Assembly (NCBI GenBank): GCA_964370855.1
Contig: CAYJMF010000007.1
Span: 25,538 to 89,537 of the forward strand
Source: JAKLKS01 sp964370855
Lineage (GTDB): Bacteria; Planctomycetota; JAJSAM01; JAKLKS01
Direction: 5' to 3'
Length of the DNA stretch: 64,000 bases
The position numbers and the translations under genes are program-made. Positions 52,966-61,607 of this stretch are shown here, in pieces. Each line of letters starts with the position of its first letter. The stretch's first letter is position 1. Below the pieces are notes generated by a model. It worked only from the letters and a program-made list of their open reading frames with translations, ran no database searches and had not been told where the DNA came from.

Positions 52966-53898
52966 TCAGTCCCACCAGAAGGACCAGGCGCGGGAGCCGC
53001 CGATGCCGGCGGCCAGGGCGTCGAGGGTGCCGTACCCCTGCTGCACGCGGTCGGCGCAGTAGCGGAACTGCTCCCGCGCGAGTTCGAGCAGCGCCTCGCG
53101 ATCCCCCGGGACGCGGGCGTTGCGGAGCTCGAGGGTGTCCCCGGACAGCCCCGCCAGGTCGGCGCCGAACCGCTCGTTCCAGGAGCGGAGCACGGCGACG
53201 TGCTCGGCGGGCGCGGGGCAGTCGTTCCACCCGCCGAAGGAGAGCCAGGCCGGCACCTCGTACCCGTGCTTCGCGGGCACCAGCGCCATGAGCACGTCGG
53301 GGAAGGGCTCCCCCGACCCGGGGTCGAGGTGGACCGTCATCTCCTCCAGGACCTCCGGCTCCTCGGGCCAGTCGCCCCGGGTCTCCGCGTAGGTCTCGGG
53401 GTCATCGCCGGCGCGGCGCTCGAGCACCTTCGCCGCGTCGAGCTTCGCCGCCTCCGCCAGCACCGCCGAGGGGAGGTTCCCCGGGTCCTGCCCCTCGCCG
53501 AGGGCGGCGGCCTCCTCCGGCGGGCCGAGGACGACGGGCCACAGGCCGAGGCCCGCGGCCTCCTTCCGGAGCGTGTCCCACGCGGCGGGGGCCTTCGCCC
53601 CCGGCAGGAGGAACCAGATCACGTCGCGGCCCTCGGCGGAGAACCAGACCTCGACCTCGCGGGCGGCGATGCCCCGCTTCTGGAGGAGGGCGCGGACCTT
53701 GTCCACGGACGTGGACGACGGGGCACCGGCCGGGGGATCCCCCTCCGCCGCGGGTCCCGTCGAGGGGTCGGCGGCCTCCTCCCCCGCGGGGTCCCCCTCC
53801 GCCGCCGGCCCCGGGGAGGGGGCGGGGGAGGGAGCCCCCTCGTCGCCGCAACCGGAGGCGCAGAGCAGGGCGGCCAGGAGGATTCCGCGGTGTCGCAT
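52966..53898 (-). CDS. DUF4253 lipoprotein
   Basis: 310 aa from ATG 53898. The lipoprotein signal is GILLAALLCASGC (Cys 17). A Pro/Ala/Gly-rich linker spans about 20-65. The C-terminal domain (about 215-310) has GGWNDCPAPAEHVAVLRSW, LELRNAR, EQFRYCADRVQQG and the terminal SRAWSFWWD, matching the DUF4253 family, whose function is not known. Attached to a membrane. Confidence 0.8.
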   Translation of the reverse strand: MRHRGILLAALLCASGCGDEGAPSPAPSPGPAAEGDPAGEEAADPSTGPAAEGDPPAGAPSSTSVDKVRALLQKRGIAAREVEVWFSAEGRDVIWFLLPGAKAPAAWDTLRKEAAGLGLWPVVLGPPEEAAALGEGQDPGNLPSAVLAEAAKLDAAKVLERRAGDDPETYAETRGDWPEEPEVLEEMTVHLDPGSGEPFPDVLMALVPAKHGYEVPAWLSFGGWNDCPAPAEHVAVLRSWNERFGADLAGLSGDTLELRNARVPGDREALLELAREQFRYCADRVQQGYGTLDALAAGIGGSRAWSFWWD

Positions 53899-53941
53899 GG
53901 TCGGATACTACCCTTATCGGCCGCCGACCGCCGCAAGCGCG

Positions 53942-54075
53942 GGGGATACGGTACCCGACCCGATTCATCGGGGTTGGGCGATGGGGTCGCGCCCGGCTGG
54001 ATGGCCCGGGCCCAACCCCGATGAATCGGGTCGGGTACCGTATCCCCGATGAATCGGGTCGGGTACCGTATCCCC
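53942..54075. repeat. Second inverted-repeat family (37-bp perfect arms) with a tandem extension
   Basis: GGGGATACGGTACCCGACCC and on (53942-53978) is the exact complement of 54011-54047. The last 28 bp of the right arm (GATGAATCGGGTCGGGTACC and on) are then repeated directly at 54048-54075. The 32-bp centre is GC-rich. It is unrelated in sequence to the other hairpin elements. The 372-bp stretch 53899-54270 holds nothing else I can support. Confidence 0.85.
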
Positions 54076-54270
54076 CCCGGAACCGGTTTCCGGTGCGTCC
54101 GACGGGGTCCCCGGGGTCATGCTGTCCACGGGTCGCGGTGCCGGGTGGAGGAGATCGATGACGGGACGACCGCCTGTCGGGCTTCCGGCGCGCGTCGGTC
54201 TCGTCCCCGCGGTCGCCCCCCTCCCACCGCCCGCCGCCGCCTGCGTCCCCGCGACGCGGAAGGGGCGCCG

Positions 54271-54849
54271 GTGATCGGCGCGGCCCACCGCGACGACGGC
54301 GGCGGCACCGCCGTCGAGCCGACCCGGTACGAGGTGGACGCCGGCGGGCGGATCTCCTCCGTCTCCGGCGGCTGGGAGGACTTCGCCCGGGCGAACGGCG
54401 CGCCCCACCTCGCCGGCGGCGCCGTCCTCGGGCGGCCCCTCCTCGGGTTCGTCACCGAGCCGACCACCGCCCACCTCTACGCGAGGATCCTCGATCGGGT
54501 CCGGCGGGGCGCCCGCGTCGTCCTTCCGTTCCGCTGCGACGGGCCCTCCGTGCGCCGGTCCATGGAACTCGTCCTCTCGCCGCTTCCCGGCGGCGCCGTC
54601 CGGTTCGAGGCCTCCCTCCTCGCCGCCGAGGCGAGGCCGCCGGTCCCGCTCCTCGACCTCGCGGTCCCGCGGGACGACGGGCTCGTGAAGATGTGCGCGT
54701 GGTGCCGGCGGATGCCCCTCGGGGAGGCCTGGGTGGAGGTCGAGGTGGGCGTGGCGGCGCTGCGGCTGTTCGAGACGGCCGCGGTGCCGCGCATCTCCCA
54801 CGGCATCTGCCCCGACTGCGTCCGCGCGGTGACGGCGCAGGCGCGCTGA
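54271..54849 (+). CDS. PAS-like protein with C-terminal Cys cluster
   Basis: 192 aa from GTG 54271 with GGAAGGGG upstream; the frame is open before it but lacks protein character. Residues about 15-115 look PAS-like (YEVDAGGRISSVSGGWEDFA, GRPLLGFVTEPTTAHLY). The C-terminal part has CAWCRRM and HGICPDC, four Cys and a His, which may bind a metal. Small PAS/zinc-ribbon-like proteins of this layout are seen near signalling genes; the role is unknown. Confidence 0.65.
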   Translation: MIGAAHRDDGGGTAVEPTRYEVDAGGRISSVSGGWEDFARANGAPHLAGGAVLGRPLLGFVTEPTTAHLYARILDRVRRGARVVLPFRCDGPSVRRSMELVLSPLPGGAVRFEASLLAAEARPPVPLLDLAVPRDDGLVKMCAWCRRMPLGEAWVEVEVGVAALRLFETAAVPRISHGICPDCVRAVTAQAR

Positions 54850-54850
54850 A

Positions 54851-55654
54851 TCAGAAGGTCAGGGCCAGCACGGCGCGGTCGAGGAGGTCGTCGAGGGCCC
54901 GGTTCGCGAGGTCCTCCGCGTCGGTGCCGGCGAAGGCCCGCCCCCGCAGTTCGTGGCTCCCGCGGCCGACCTCGAGGACGGCCCGGGCGGCCGCTCCGAG
55001 GAAGCCGGTGCCGGCCTCCGTCGTCCCCCCGTCCCGTTCGAGGACGACGCGGAGGACCACGGGCACGGCACCCGGCGTCCCCGGTTCCGCGAGGACGAGG
55101 TCCTCGGCGGCGAGCCGACCGCGGAGGGCCGCGAGGAAGGCCTCACGGCGCTCCCGGGAGAGGGGGCCCTCCACGGACGCGGCGAGGACGATGGAACCGG
55201 AGGGGAAGAGCGGGCGGAGGGAGGGGGCGACCCGCACCGGCACGTGGCAGCGGGCGCAGTCCGCCGGCGGGTCGGCGGGGGCGCCGGCTTCCTCGGGGGC
55301 GTGGCAGGACCTGCACGCCTTGTGGATGGCGGTTCAGAGATCCGGCGGGGTTTCGTGGCGGTGGGGGAGGGACTCGTCCACCTCCGGTGCGAGGTAGAAG
55401 GGGATGTGGCAGGAGGAGCAGGCGGAGGGGACCGCGGCGGGGCGGGCGGCGAGTTCGTGGTGGCAGGAGGCGCAGGAGGATTCCCCGCCCGCGTGGCGCC
55501 CGTGGTCGAAGGCCACGGGGAGGGCCGTGGGGTGGCCCTCGTTGAGGAGGAGCGACCGGAGCGGGGCGGGGAGGCGGCCCCCGGCGGTGGACGGCGCCGG
55601 CTCGGCGGCGCAGGCCGCGGCGAGGAGCCCGAGGGAGAGAAGGAGGGCGCGCAC
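54851..55654 (-). pseudogene. Tetraheme cytochrome c lipoprotein gene with in-frame TGA
   Basis: 268 codons from GTG 55654 if codon 107 (TGA at 55334-55336) is ignored. The lipoprotein signal is LLLSLGLLAAAC (Cys 15). Heme motifs CASCH and CSSCH lie before the TGA; CRSCH and CARCH follow in the same frame, with no other defect nearby. The C-terminal 115 residues form a helical/strand domain without heme sites. The gene is either a fresh nonsense mutant, a sequencing error, or a recoded (read-through or selenocysteine) gene. A hairpin lies 15 nt after the TGA. Multiheme cytochromes of this class carry electrons in the periplasm. Confidence 0.7.
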
Positions 55655-55750
55655 GGCTCCATGATACGGGACGGGACGGGATGGGGAAGCCGGTGCGGGC
55701 GGCCCGGTCACGGGGAAGGCCGCGGGCGGAGGGGAGGGTGTTCCCCCGCC

Positions 55751-56200
55751 TCACCCCCCGCCCCTCGTCTTCAGATACTCCCGCGCCCGCCGCCGGATCT
55801 CCTCCGGCGCGAGGTCCTCCACGTGGGTCCCGATCCACCAGAGGTTGCCGAAGGGATCGAGGACGCCGGCCTTGCGGTCCCCGTAGTACTGGTCCGCGGG
55901 GGCGGCCAGGGAGGTCGCGCCGGCGGCCAGGGCGCGGGCGTGGCAGGCGTCCACGTCGCGGACGTAGATCCAGACCGCGGCGGTGCGGACCCCGTGGACG
56001 GGGCCGGCCTCGCCGATGAGGAGGCAGGACTCCCCGATCCACGCCTCGGCGCAGAGGAGGGTCCCGTCGGCGGCGACCTCCCACTCCCGAATCCGGGCGC
56101 CGAAGACGGCGACGAGGAAGGCGCGGAGCCCCGCGGCGTTGCGGACGTCGATGCAGGGGAAGGCGACGGGGTAGCCGCGCGGCACGAAGGGGACGGGCAT
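55751..56200 (-). CDS. VOC/glyoxalase-like protein
   Basis: 149 aa from ATG 56200. Beta-alpha-beta-beta-beta units are visible: YPVAFPCIDVRNAAGLRAFL, then GESCLLIGEAG, VWIYVRDVDACHARAL and RKAGVLDPFGNLWWIGTHVE, which hold the usual spacing of vicinal-oxygen-chelate (PhnB/glyoxalase-like) proteins. The function is not predictable; many are resistance or small-molecule enzymes. Confidence 0.8.
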   Translation of the reverse strand: MPVPFVPRGYPVAFPCIDVRNAAGLRAFLVAVFGARIREWEVAADGTLLCAEAWIGESCLLIGEAGPVHGVRTAAVWIYVRDVDACHARALAAGATSLAAPADQYYGDRKAGVLDPFGNLWWIGTHVEDLAPEEIRRRAREYLKTRGGG

Positions 56201-56282
56201 GGGGGGGCTCCTCGGGTCCGCGGAGGATCCTACGGCGCGGGGCCCCCTCCCGTCCGCCCGCCGTCCGCGCTACCATCCCCCC

Positions 56283-56822
56283 GTGGCCACTCCCGGGGAC
56301 GTCCTCTACCGCCGCATCGGCCCCGGGGATTCCCTCGACGCGCTGACGGACCTCCTCCACCGCGCCTACGCCGAGCTCGGCGCCATGGGGTTCAACTACA
56401 CCGCCGTGGACCAGGACGCGACCGTCACGGCGCGCCGCATCGAGGGGAACGACTGCTTCGTCGCGGTGGCGGGCGATCGCCTCGTCGGGACCGCGACCCT
56501 CTCGCCGCGGTTCCCGAAGCCGCTCCCCCCCTGGCGCGAGGGGCTCCGCACGGCGATGATCAACCAGCTCGCCGTGGACCCCGCCTTCCGGGGGCGCGGC
56601 ATCGGCGGGCGGCTGATGGACATCGCCGAGGAGCGGGCGAGGGAGCTCGGTTTCCCGACCGTCTCCCTCGACACGGCGGAGGGGGCGGTCCACCTCGTGC
56701 GCCTCTACCGGGCCCGCGGGTACGAGCCCGTCGGGTTCCACCATTGGCGGGGGAAGACCTACCGTAGCGTGATCCTCGAAAAGCGCCTCGGCGAAAGAGG
56801 CGGGGACGTTCTCAAGTTATAA
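56283..56822 (+). CDS. GNAT-family N-acetyltransferase
   Basis: 179 aa from GTG 56283. The acetyl-CoA motif A is INQLAVDPAFRGRGIGGRLM, preceded by a strand with GDRLVGTATLS. LYRARGYEPVGFHHWRG is motif B. The last 10 codons, coding GERGGDVLKL, and the TAA stop are supplied by the left arm of hairpin element copy 4, so insertion of the element has replaced the original 3' end. Confidence 0.82.
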   Translation: MATPGDVLYRRIGPGDSLDALTDLLHRAYAELGAMGFNYTAVDQDATVTARRIEGNDCFVAVAGDRLVGTATLSPRFPKPLPPWREGLRTAMINQLAVDPAFRGRGIGGRLMDIAEERARELGFPTVSLDTAEGAVHLVRLYRARGYEPVGFHHWRGKTYRSVILEKRLGERGGDVLKL

Positions 56823-56900
56823 AGTTATTCGCGGTGCGACCTCCCGGACCACGGAGGGGGAGGTGGAATAACTTTACAACTTGAGAACGTCCCCGCCTCT
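56796..56900. repeat. Hairpin element, copy 4 (diverged arms)
   Basis: AGAGGCGGGGACGTTCTCAA at the left and its complement at the right. The GGGACGTTC base is shared with the other copies. The inner part of both arms is different (AGTTATAAAGTTATTC against GAATAACTTTACAACT) but still complementary except for one pair. It overlaps the end of the GNAT gene and ends 6 bp before the stop of the sigma-fusion gene. Confidence 0.8.
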
Positions 56901-56906
56901 ACGCCG

Positions 56907-59237
56907 CTACTTCGCCGCGGGCTCGAGGTGGACGACGACCTCGGGAGCCGGGTCCCCCTCGGCGGGGGAGACCCCCTCGGTCTTCTTGGGGGCGGCCTTG
57001 TATCCCGGGGCCATCACCTCGAGCTCGTGGGCGGCGCCCGGGGGGAGGCCGACGAGGAGCACCGTCCCGTCCTCCCCGGCGAAGCGCGCCTGTCCGGCGC
57101 GGAACGTCCACCCCGGGAAGCGGTCCACCTCCACGCTCTTGTCGGCGGGCCGGGCGCCGGCCCCCGCCCCCCGGATCGGCTTTCCCGTGGAAGCGTCGAG
57201 GATGCGGACCCGCAGGCGCCCGCCGGGGAGGTCGAAGTCGGCGAGGATCTCCTCACCGGCGGTGAAGGTCCGCGGGGCGGCGCTCCTCACGCCCCAGTCG
57301 TCGGCGAGCCCTCCCGTCCAGACGAAGACCGACCCCGCGCCCGCGGGGATTCCGTCGATGCGGTACCGGCCCTCCGCGTCGGTGGTGCCCATGCGTGCGG
57401 GTCCGTCGGCCCGGCCGTCCCCCCCCTTCACGATGATCGAGACGCCGGGGAGGGGCACTCCTCCCGCCGTCACCCGCCCGAGGAGGGTGGCCCGCGTCCC
57501 CGTCTCGTAGGCCTCGCCGAAGTTAAGCGTCGCCGTCTCCCCCGGCTTGAGCCGGACCTCCTTCGTGGAGACCCGGAGCGGGGAGGGGGACTCCACGAGG
57601 AAGAGGCTCCACTTCGCGTAGACGCCGGCGGCGGGGACGCCGTCGAGGGAGTACCTCCCCTCCCCGTCCACCTCGGCCCGGAAGTGGAACCCCTTGCGGC
57701 CGCCGATGACGGTGCAGCCGACGGCGGGGAGCCCCGAGGCGAGCCAGGCGCTCCCCTCGATGCGGGCCGTCGCGGGCACCTCGACCTCGAGGGTCCCCGT
57801 CCGCTTCCCCGGCGGCCGCGTCTCGAAGACGGGGGCGGCGCGGCCCGGCGCCTCGATCCACCAGGTGGGGGCACGGGTCAGCATGACGTCGGCGGGGAGG
57901 GGGAGCTCCGCCTCGCCCCCCTCGTCGGCGAGGACGGGGAGCCCGGGGAGGAAGACCTGGTCGTCGCCGAACTCGAAGTGGGGGGTGAACCGCGCCCCGG
58001 GGAGGGGGGCCTTCGTCGCGGCGTCGAGGGCCCGCACGCGGAGGGTCTCCGTCGGGGCGGGGAGGCGGATCTCCGCCGACGTCTCGCCGGAGGCGGGCAC
58101 GTCGAGGTCCTCCCCCATGCGCGGCGCGCGTCCCTTCGCGGAGACGAAGAGGCGCCAACGGCCCTCCTCGGCGGGAGGGTCGAGGTAGGGGCCCGTTCCG
58201 TCGAAGGCGACCCGGTGGGGCTTCCGCCAGTCGGTGGTGAGGTCGAGGGCCGTGGTGACGTAGGCATCCAGCCCCTGCATCGCCATGGCCGAGGAGCGGA
58301 CGAGGAACACCCGGGAGCCGTCGAGGAGGAGGCGCGCCTCCTCCGCGGGGAGGGGGGCGCCGTCTGCGTCGAGGAGGAGCAGGCGGAGCCGGCACGGGGT
58401 GGGGAGAGGAGAAGGAGGAGGATCCGCAGCCTCGACGGGTGCGGGGATCCCTTCGGGGGAAGCGGCCGCGGGCGCGTCTCCCGATCCGATCCCCGCTCCA
58501 CCGGGGACCACAGGGGTCGCGTCAGCCACGGCGGACCCTCCTCCACCGCTTTCCTCCCCCCTGAACAGGATCCACCCTGCAACGACGGCCAGAAGCAGCA
58601 CGGCGGCGGCGACGGCGGACTTGGCGGACATGGCGAGGGCACCTCCGGCGGCCGCGGACGCCGCACCACCGCCGGAGGGGCCGTCGGGCCCCGCCGGGGA
58701 GGCCGCGATGGGGAGGAGGAGGGCCACCCAGGCCTTCCGATCCCCCCCGTGCTCGCGGTCGAAGCGCCCGCGGAGGCGCTCCAGTGCGCGGCGGAGGCGG
58801 GACCGGACGGTCTCGACGGGGGTCCCCGTGCGGCGGGCGATCTCCCCGGGTTCGAGCCCCTCGAAGAAGCGGAGCAGGATCGCCGACCGGTAGGGCTCCT
58901 CGAGGTCGAGGGCCGCCCGGACGATGCGCTCCAGGATCTCCGCGTGGGCCGCGAGGTCGTCCACGGCGGGCACGGGCTCGGGGCGGGCGGCGGCCCGCTC
59001 CCTCCCGTCCCGCCGTCCCTCCGATCGGCGCTCCTTCCCCGCGGCCCGGCGCAGCACCGTGGCGAGCCAGCCGCGGGGGGAATCCCCCCGCTCCGGCGGC
59101 CGCTCCAGCGCCGCGACCCAGGCCTGCTGCTCCAGGTCGTCGGCCCGGGCGTCGTCCCGCACGAGGCTGCGGGCGAAGCCGCGGACCCAGGCCCGGTGGG
59201 CCAGGAGCGTGTCGATCGGTACGGGTGCGTTGTTCAT
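56907..59237 (-). CDS. Membrane-anchored sigma factor fused to carboxypeptidase-regulatory-like domains
   Basis: 776 aa from ATG 59237 (GGAGG 5 bp upstream). Residues 1-165 are an ECF sigma factor: region 2 (FARSLVRDDARADDLEQQAW, RGWLATVLRRAAGKERR) and region 4 (PYRSAILLRFFEGLEPGEIA, GTPVETVRSRLRRALERLRG). A membrane segment follows at about 210-228 (AVAAAVLLLAVVAGWILF). Next come several beta-sandwich repeats of the CarboxypepD_reg/CNA-B type (LLGRVTAGGVPLPGVSIIVK, DAEGRYRIDGIPAG, LRVRILDASTGKPIRGAGAG). The sigma part is therefore tethered to the membrane with an extracytoplasmic sensor or structural tail, a layout reported in Planctomycetes and relatives. Release may need proteolysis. Confidence 0.85.
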   Translation of the reverse strand: MNNAPVPIDTLLAHRAWVRGFARSLVRDDARADDLEQQAWVAALERPPERGDSPRGWLATVLRRAAGKERRSEGRRDGRERAAARPEPVPAVDDLAAHAEILERIVRAALDLEEPYRSAILLRFFEGLEPGEIARRTGTPVETVRSRLRRALERLRGRFDREHGGDRKAWVALLLPIAASPAGPDGPSGGGAASAAAGGALAMSAKSAVAAAVLLLAVVAGWILFRGEESGGGGSAVADATPVVPGGAGIGSGDAPAAASPEGIPAPVEAADPPPSPLPTPCRLRLLLLDADGAPLPAEEARLLLDGSRVFLVRSSAMAMQGLDAYVTTALDLTTDWRKPHRVAFDGTGPYLDPPAEEGRWRLFVSAKGRAPRMGEDLDVPASGETSAEIRLPAPTETLRVRALDAATKAPLPGARFTPHFEFGDDQVFLPGLPVLADEGGEAELPLPADVMLTRAPTWWIEAPGRAAPVFETRPPGKRTGTLEVEVPATARIEGSAWLASGLPAVGCTVIGGRKGFHFRAEVDGEGRYSLDGVPAAGVYAKWSLFLVESPSPLRVSTKEVRLKPGETATLNFGEAYETGTRATLLGRVTAGGVPLPGVSIIVKGGDGRADGPARMGTTDAEGRYRIDGIPAGAGSVFVWTGGLADDWGVRSAAPRTFTAGEEILADFDLPGGRLRVRILDASTGKPIRGAGAGARPADKSVEVDRFPGWTFRAGQARFAGEDGTVLLVGLPPGAAHELEVMAPGYKAAPKKTEGVSPAEGDPAPEVVVHLEPAAK

Positions 59238-59317
59238 CTTGCCTCCACCCATGGATGCCCGCGGGAGGCGGGAACGGTGCGGGAAAATCGGGAGGAGGGG
59301 GAGGAGAGGGGGATGGG

Positions 59318-59351
59318 GGAGTTAGTTACTTAGTTAGGAACGTCCCTGCCT
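59318..59351. repeat. Hairpin element, half copy
   Basis: Only the right arm is present (GGAGTTAGTTACTTAGTTAG then GAACGTCCCTGCCT), matching copy 3. The left arm and centre are missing; the sequence before it is G/A-rich. It lies between the divergent sigma-fusion and thioredoxin-like/TPR genes, 22 bp before the ATG of the latter. Confidence 0.8.
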
Positions 59352-59373
59352 ACACTCCGGGGAGGAGGTCCCC

Positions 59374-61575
59374 ATGAACCACTCGTTCCGGGCGGTCACG
59401 CTGCTCGTCGCCCTCGCCCTCTCCGGCGCCGCGGCGCCGGCCCAGGACGGGGGCTCCTCCGACCCGAGCCCCGGCACCGGCGGCCCCCGCACCCCGCCCC
59501 AGGGCTCCGCCCGCGAGGCGATGTGGCGCGCCGCCACCGCCGAGGAGTGGAAGAAGCCGGTCCTCGTCACCTTCCAGCGCACCTGGGAGGACGCGCTCGC
59601 CGTCGCGCAGGAGGAGGGCCGCCCCCTCCTCATCTGCGTCAACATGGACGGCGAGATCGCCAGCGAGCACTACGCCGGCATCCGCTACCGCGACCCCGAG
59701 ACCGCCGCCCTCTACACCCCCTACGTCTGCGTCATCGCCTCGGTCTACCGCCACAACCCGAGGGACCACGACGACGCCGGCAACCGCATCCCCTGCCCCC
59801 GCTTCGGATCCGTCACCTGCGGCGAGCACATCGCCATCGAGCCCCCCCTCTACGAGAAGTACTTCGACGGCCGCCGCATCGCCCCCCGCCACATCCTCGT
59901 CGAGGTGGGCGGCGAGAAGGACATGAAGGAGTCCTTCGACGTCTACTACGCCAACGACACCGCCTCCGTCTTCAAGGCCATCACCGACGGCGCCGCCGGC
60001 CGCCCGGCCCCGCGGGAGGTCGTGCGCGGCGACCGGCCCGTCGTGGAGCGCGTCGCCAGCCGCCACGTCGCCGACCGCGCCGCCGTGGAGGAGGCGTGGC
60101 GCGAAGGGGACGCCGAGCGGCGCCGCGCCCTCCTCGAGGCCGCGGCGAAGCACCCCGAGGCCGCCCCCCTGGAGCTGCAGCGCCTAGCCCTCTTCGGCCT
60201 CGACCCCGCCCTCGCCTCGGAGGCCCGCCGCTCGCTGGCCACCGCCGACTCCGCGGAGGCCCTTCCCCTCATCGCCGACGCGCTTCGCGCCCCCATGAAG
60301 GGGGAGGACCGGGACGCGCTCCTCGGCGCCCTGGATCGCATGTCCGAGAAGTCGCCCAAGGCCCGCTGGCTCTCCGTCGTCCACCGCGGCATCTCCGGGC
60401 GATCCGAGACCGTGGACCTCGACGCGTGGAGCGGCCCCGGGACCGGCGCCACCTACCCCGCCGCTCCGGGGGCGGGGGAGAAGCCGGGCGCGGGCACCGG
60501 CGAGGCCGGCGAGGAGGCCGACGACGGCCCCGCCAACCTCGCCCGGGCCGAGGGTTTCCTCCGCCAGGCCATGGAGGCCCGCGGGGAGTCGGGGCCACAA
60601 CGCCGCGCCGGGGAGACCTTCGCCCGGCTCCTCTTCGTGGACGCGCGGCGCGCCGCGCTCCGCGCCGCGGAGCGGGGGGAGAAGGGGTGGCGCACCGACG
60701 CCGTCATCGCCATCGCCGCCTACTACGACGGGGACCTCGAGGAGGCCTACCGCCGCGCCGAGCCCGCCGTGAAGGCGATGCCTCCCGGGGAGCGGGGCTG
60801 GAACGCCTGGGCCGCGCTCACCATCTTCGCCGAGGCCCGGTGGAAGTCCATCAAGGCCGCGGTGAAGGAGAAGCGGAAGTGGCCCTCGGCCTGGCTCGCG
60901 GATCTCAACGCCGCCTTCACGGTGCTCCGCCGCCATCCCCTCGGCACCGACGCCCAGGTGGCGTGGCACGCGGAGCTCCTCTCCTGGCTCGGCTTCGACG
61001 ACCGCGCCGCCGCCGTCATCGACGAGGGGCTGGAGCGGTTCCAGGGCTCCGAGGTGCTCCACGCGCGCATCCGCAAGCGGGTCCTCGAGAAGGAGACCCC
61101 GGCCCGCCTCGAGGCGGTCTACGCGGCCATGATGAAGCGGGAGGGGCGGCCGCGGGGCCTCGAGGCCTTCGCCGCCGTCGCCTCCACGGAGGCAGCCGAC
61201 ACGATGCGCCGCCTCGGGAGCCTGAAGGAGGCCTACGACGCCTACGGCCGGGCCGTGGAGTACCTCGACCTCGCCCTCGCCGACGACCCCTTCCGCCGGG
61301 AGGAGTTCGACGGGGCCGCCTCGCTCTGCCTCGCGGCCCGCGCCCGCCTCGCCTTCATGGGCGACGACGACGAGGGTGCGTTGCGCGAGATCCTCGCCTC
61401 CTTCGAGCGGCGCCCCGAGGCCGCGGGGGACCGGGACGGGGCCGGCATCACCCCCGGCGAGACCGCCCAGGTCCTGCTCCACCGCCTCAAGGAGCGGAAG
61501 AAGGAGGCCGAGGCGAAGCGGCTCGAGGCCGCCATGGGCGCGCTGGACCCGGAGCTCCTCAAGTACGATCGCTGA
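59374..61575 (+). CDS. Secreted thioredoxin-fold/TPR protein
   Basis: 733 aa with signal peptide AVTLLVALALSGAAAPAQ. The N-terminal domain (about 55-200) has VTFQRTWEDALAVAQEEGRP, LLICVNMDGEIASEHY and APRHILVEVGGEKDMKESF, a thioredoxin-like layout, but the CxxC active site is absent (MDGE at that place). The rest is helical with TPR-like repeats (EEAYRRAEPAVKAMPPGERG, LKEAYDAYGRAVEYLDLALA). It is probably a periplasmic scaffold or chaperone-like protein encoded ahead of the MoxR operon. It ends 32 bp before moxR. Confidence 0.72.
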   Translation: MNHSFRAVTLLVALALSGAAAPAQDGGSSDPSPGTGGPRTPPQGSAREAMWRAATAEEWKKPVLVTFQRTWEDALAVAQEEGRPLLICVNMDGEIASEHYAGIRYRDPETAALYTPYVCVIASVYRHNPRDHDDAGNRIPCPRFGSVTCGEHIAIEPPLYEKYFDGRRIAPRHILVEVGGEKDMKESFDVYYANDTASVFKAITDGAAGRPAPREVVRGDRPVVERVASRHVADRAAVEEAWREGDAERRRALLEAAAKHPEAAPLELQRLALFGLDPALASEARRSLATADSAEALPLIADALRAPMKGEDRDALLGALDRMSEKSPKARWLSVVHRGISGRSETVDLDAWSGPGTGATYPAAPGAGEKPGAGTGEAGEEADDGPANLARAEGFLRQAMEARGESGPQRRAGETFARLLFVDARRAALRAAERGEKGWRTDAVIAIAAYYDGDLEEAYRRAEPAVKAMPPGERGWNAWAALTIFAEARWKSIKAAVKEKRKWPSAWLADLNAAFTVLRRHPLGTDAQVAWHAELLSWLGFDDRAAAVIDEGLERFQGSEVLHARIRKRVLEKETPARLEAVYAAMMKREGRPRGLEAFAAVASTEAADTMRRLGSLKEAYDAYGRAVEYLDLALADDPFRREEFDGAASLCLAARARLAFMGDDDEGALREILASFERRPEAAGDRDGAGITPGETAQVLLHRLKERKKEAEAKRLEAAMGALDPELLKYDR

Positions 61576-61607
61576 CGGCGCCGCGACAACGAGGAGACCG
61601 AGCCCCC

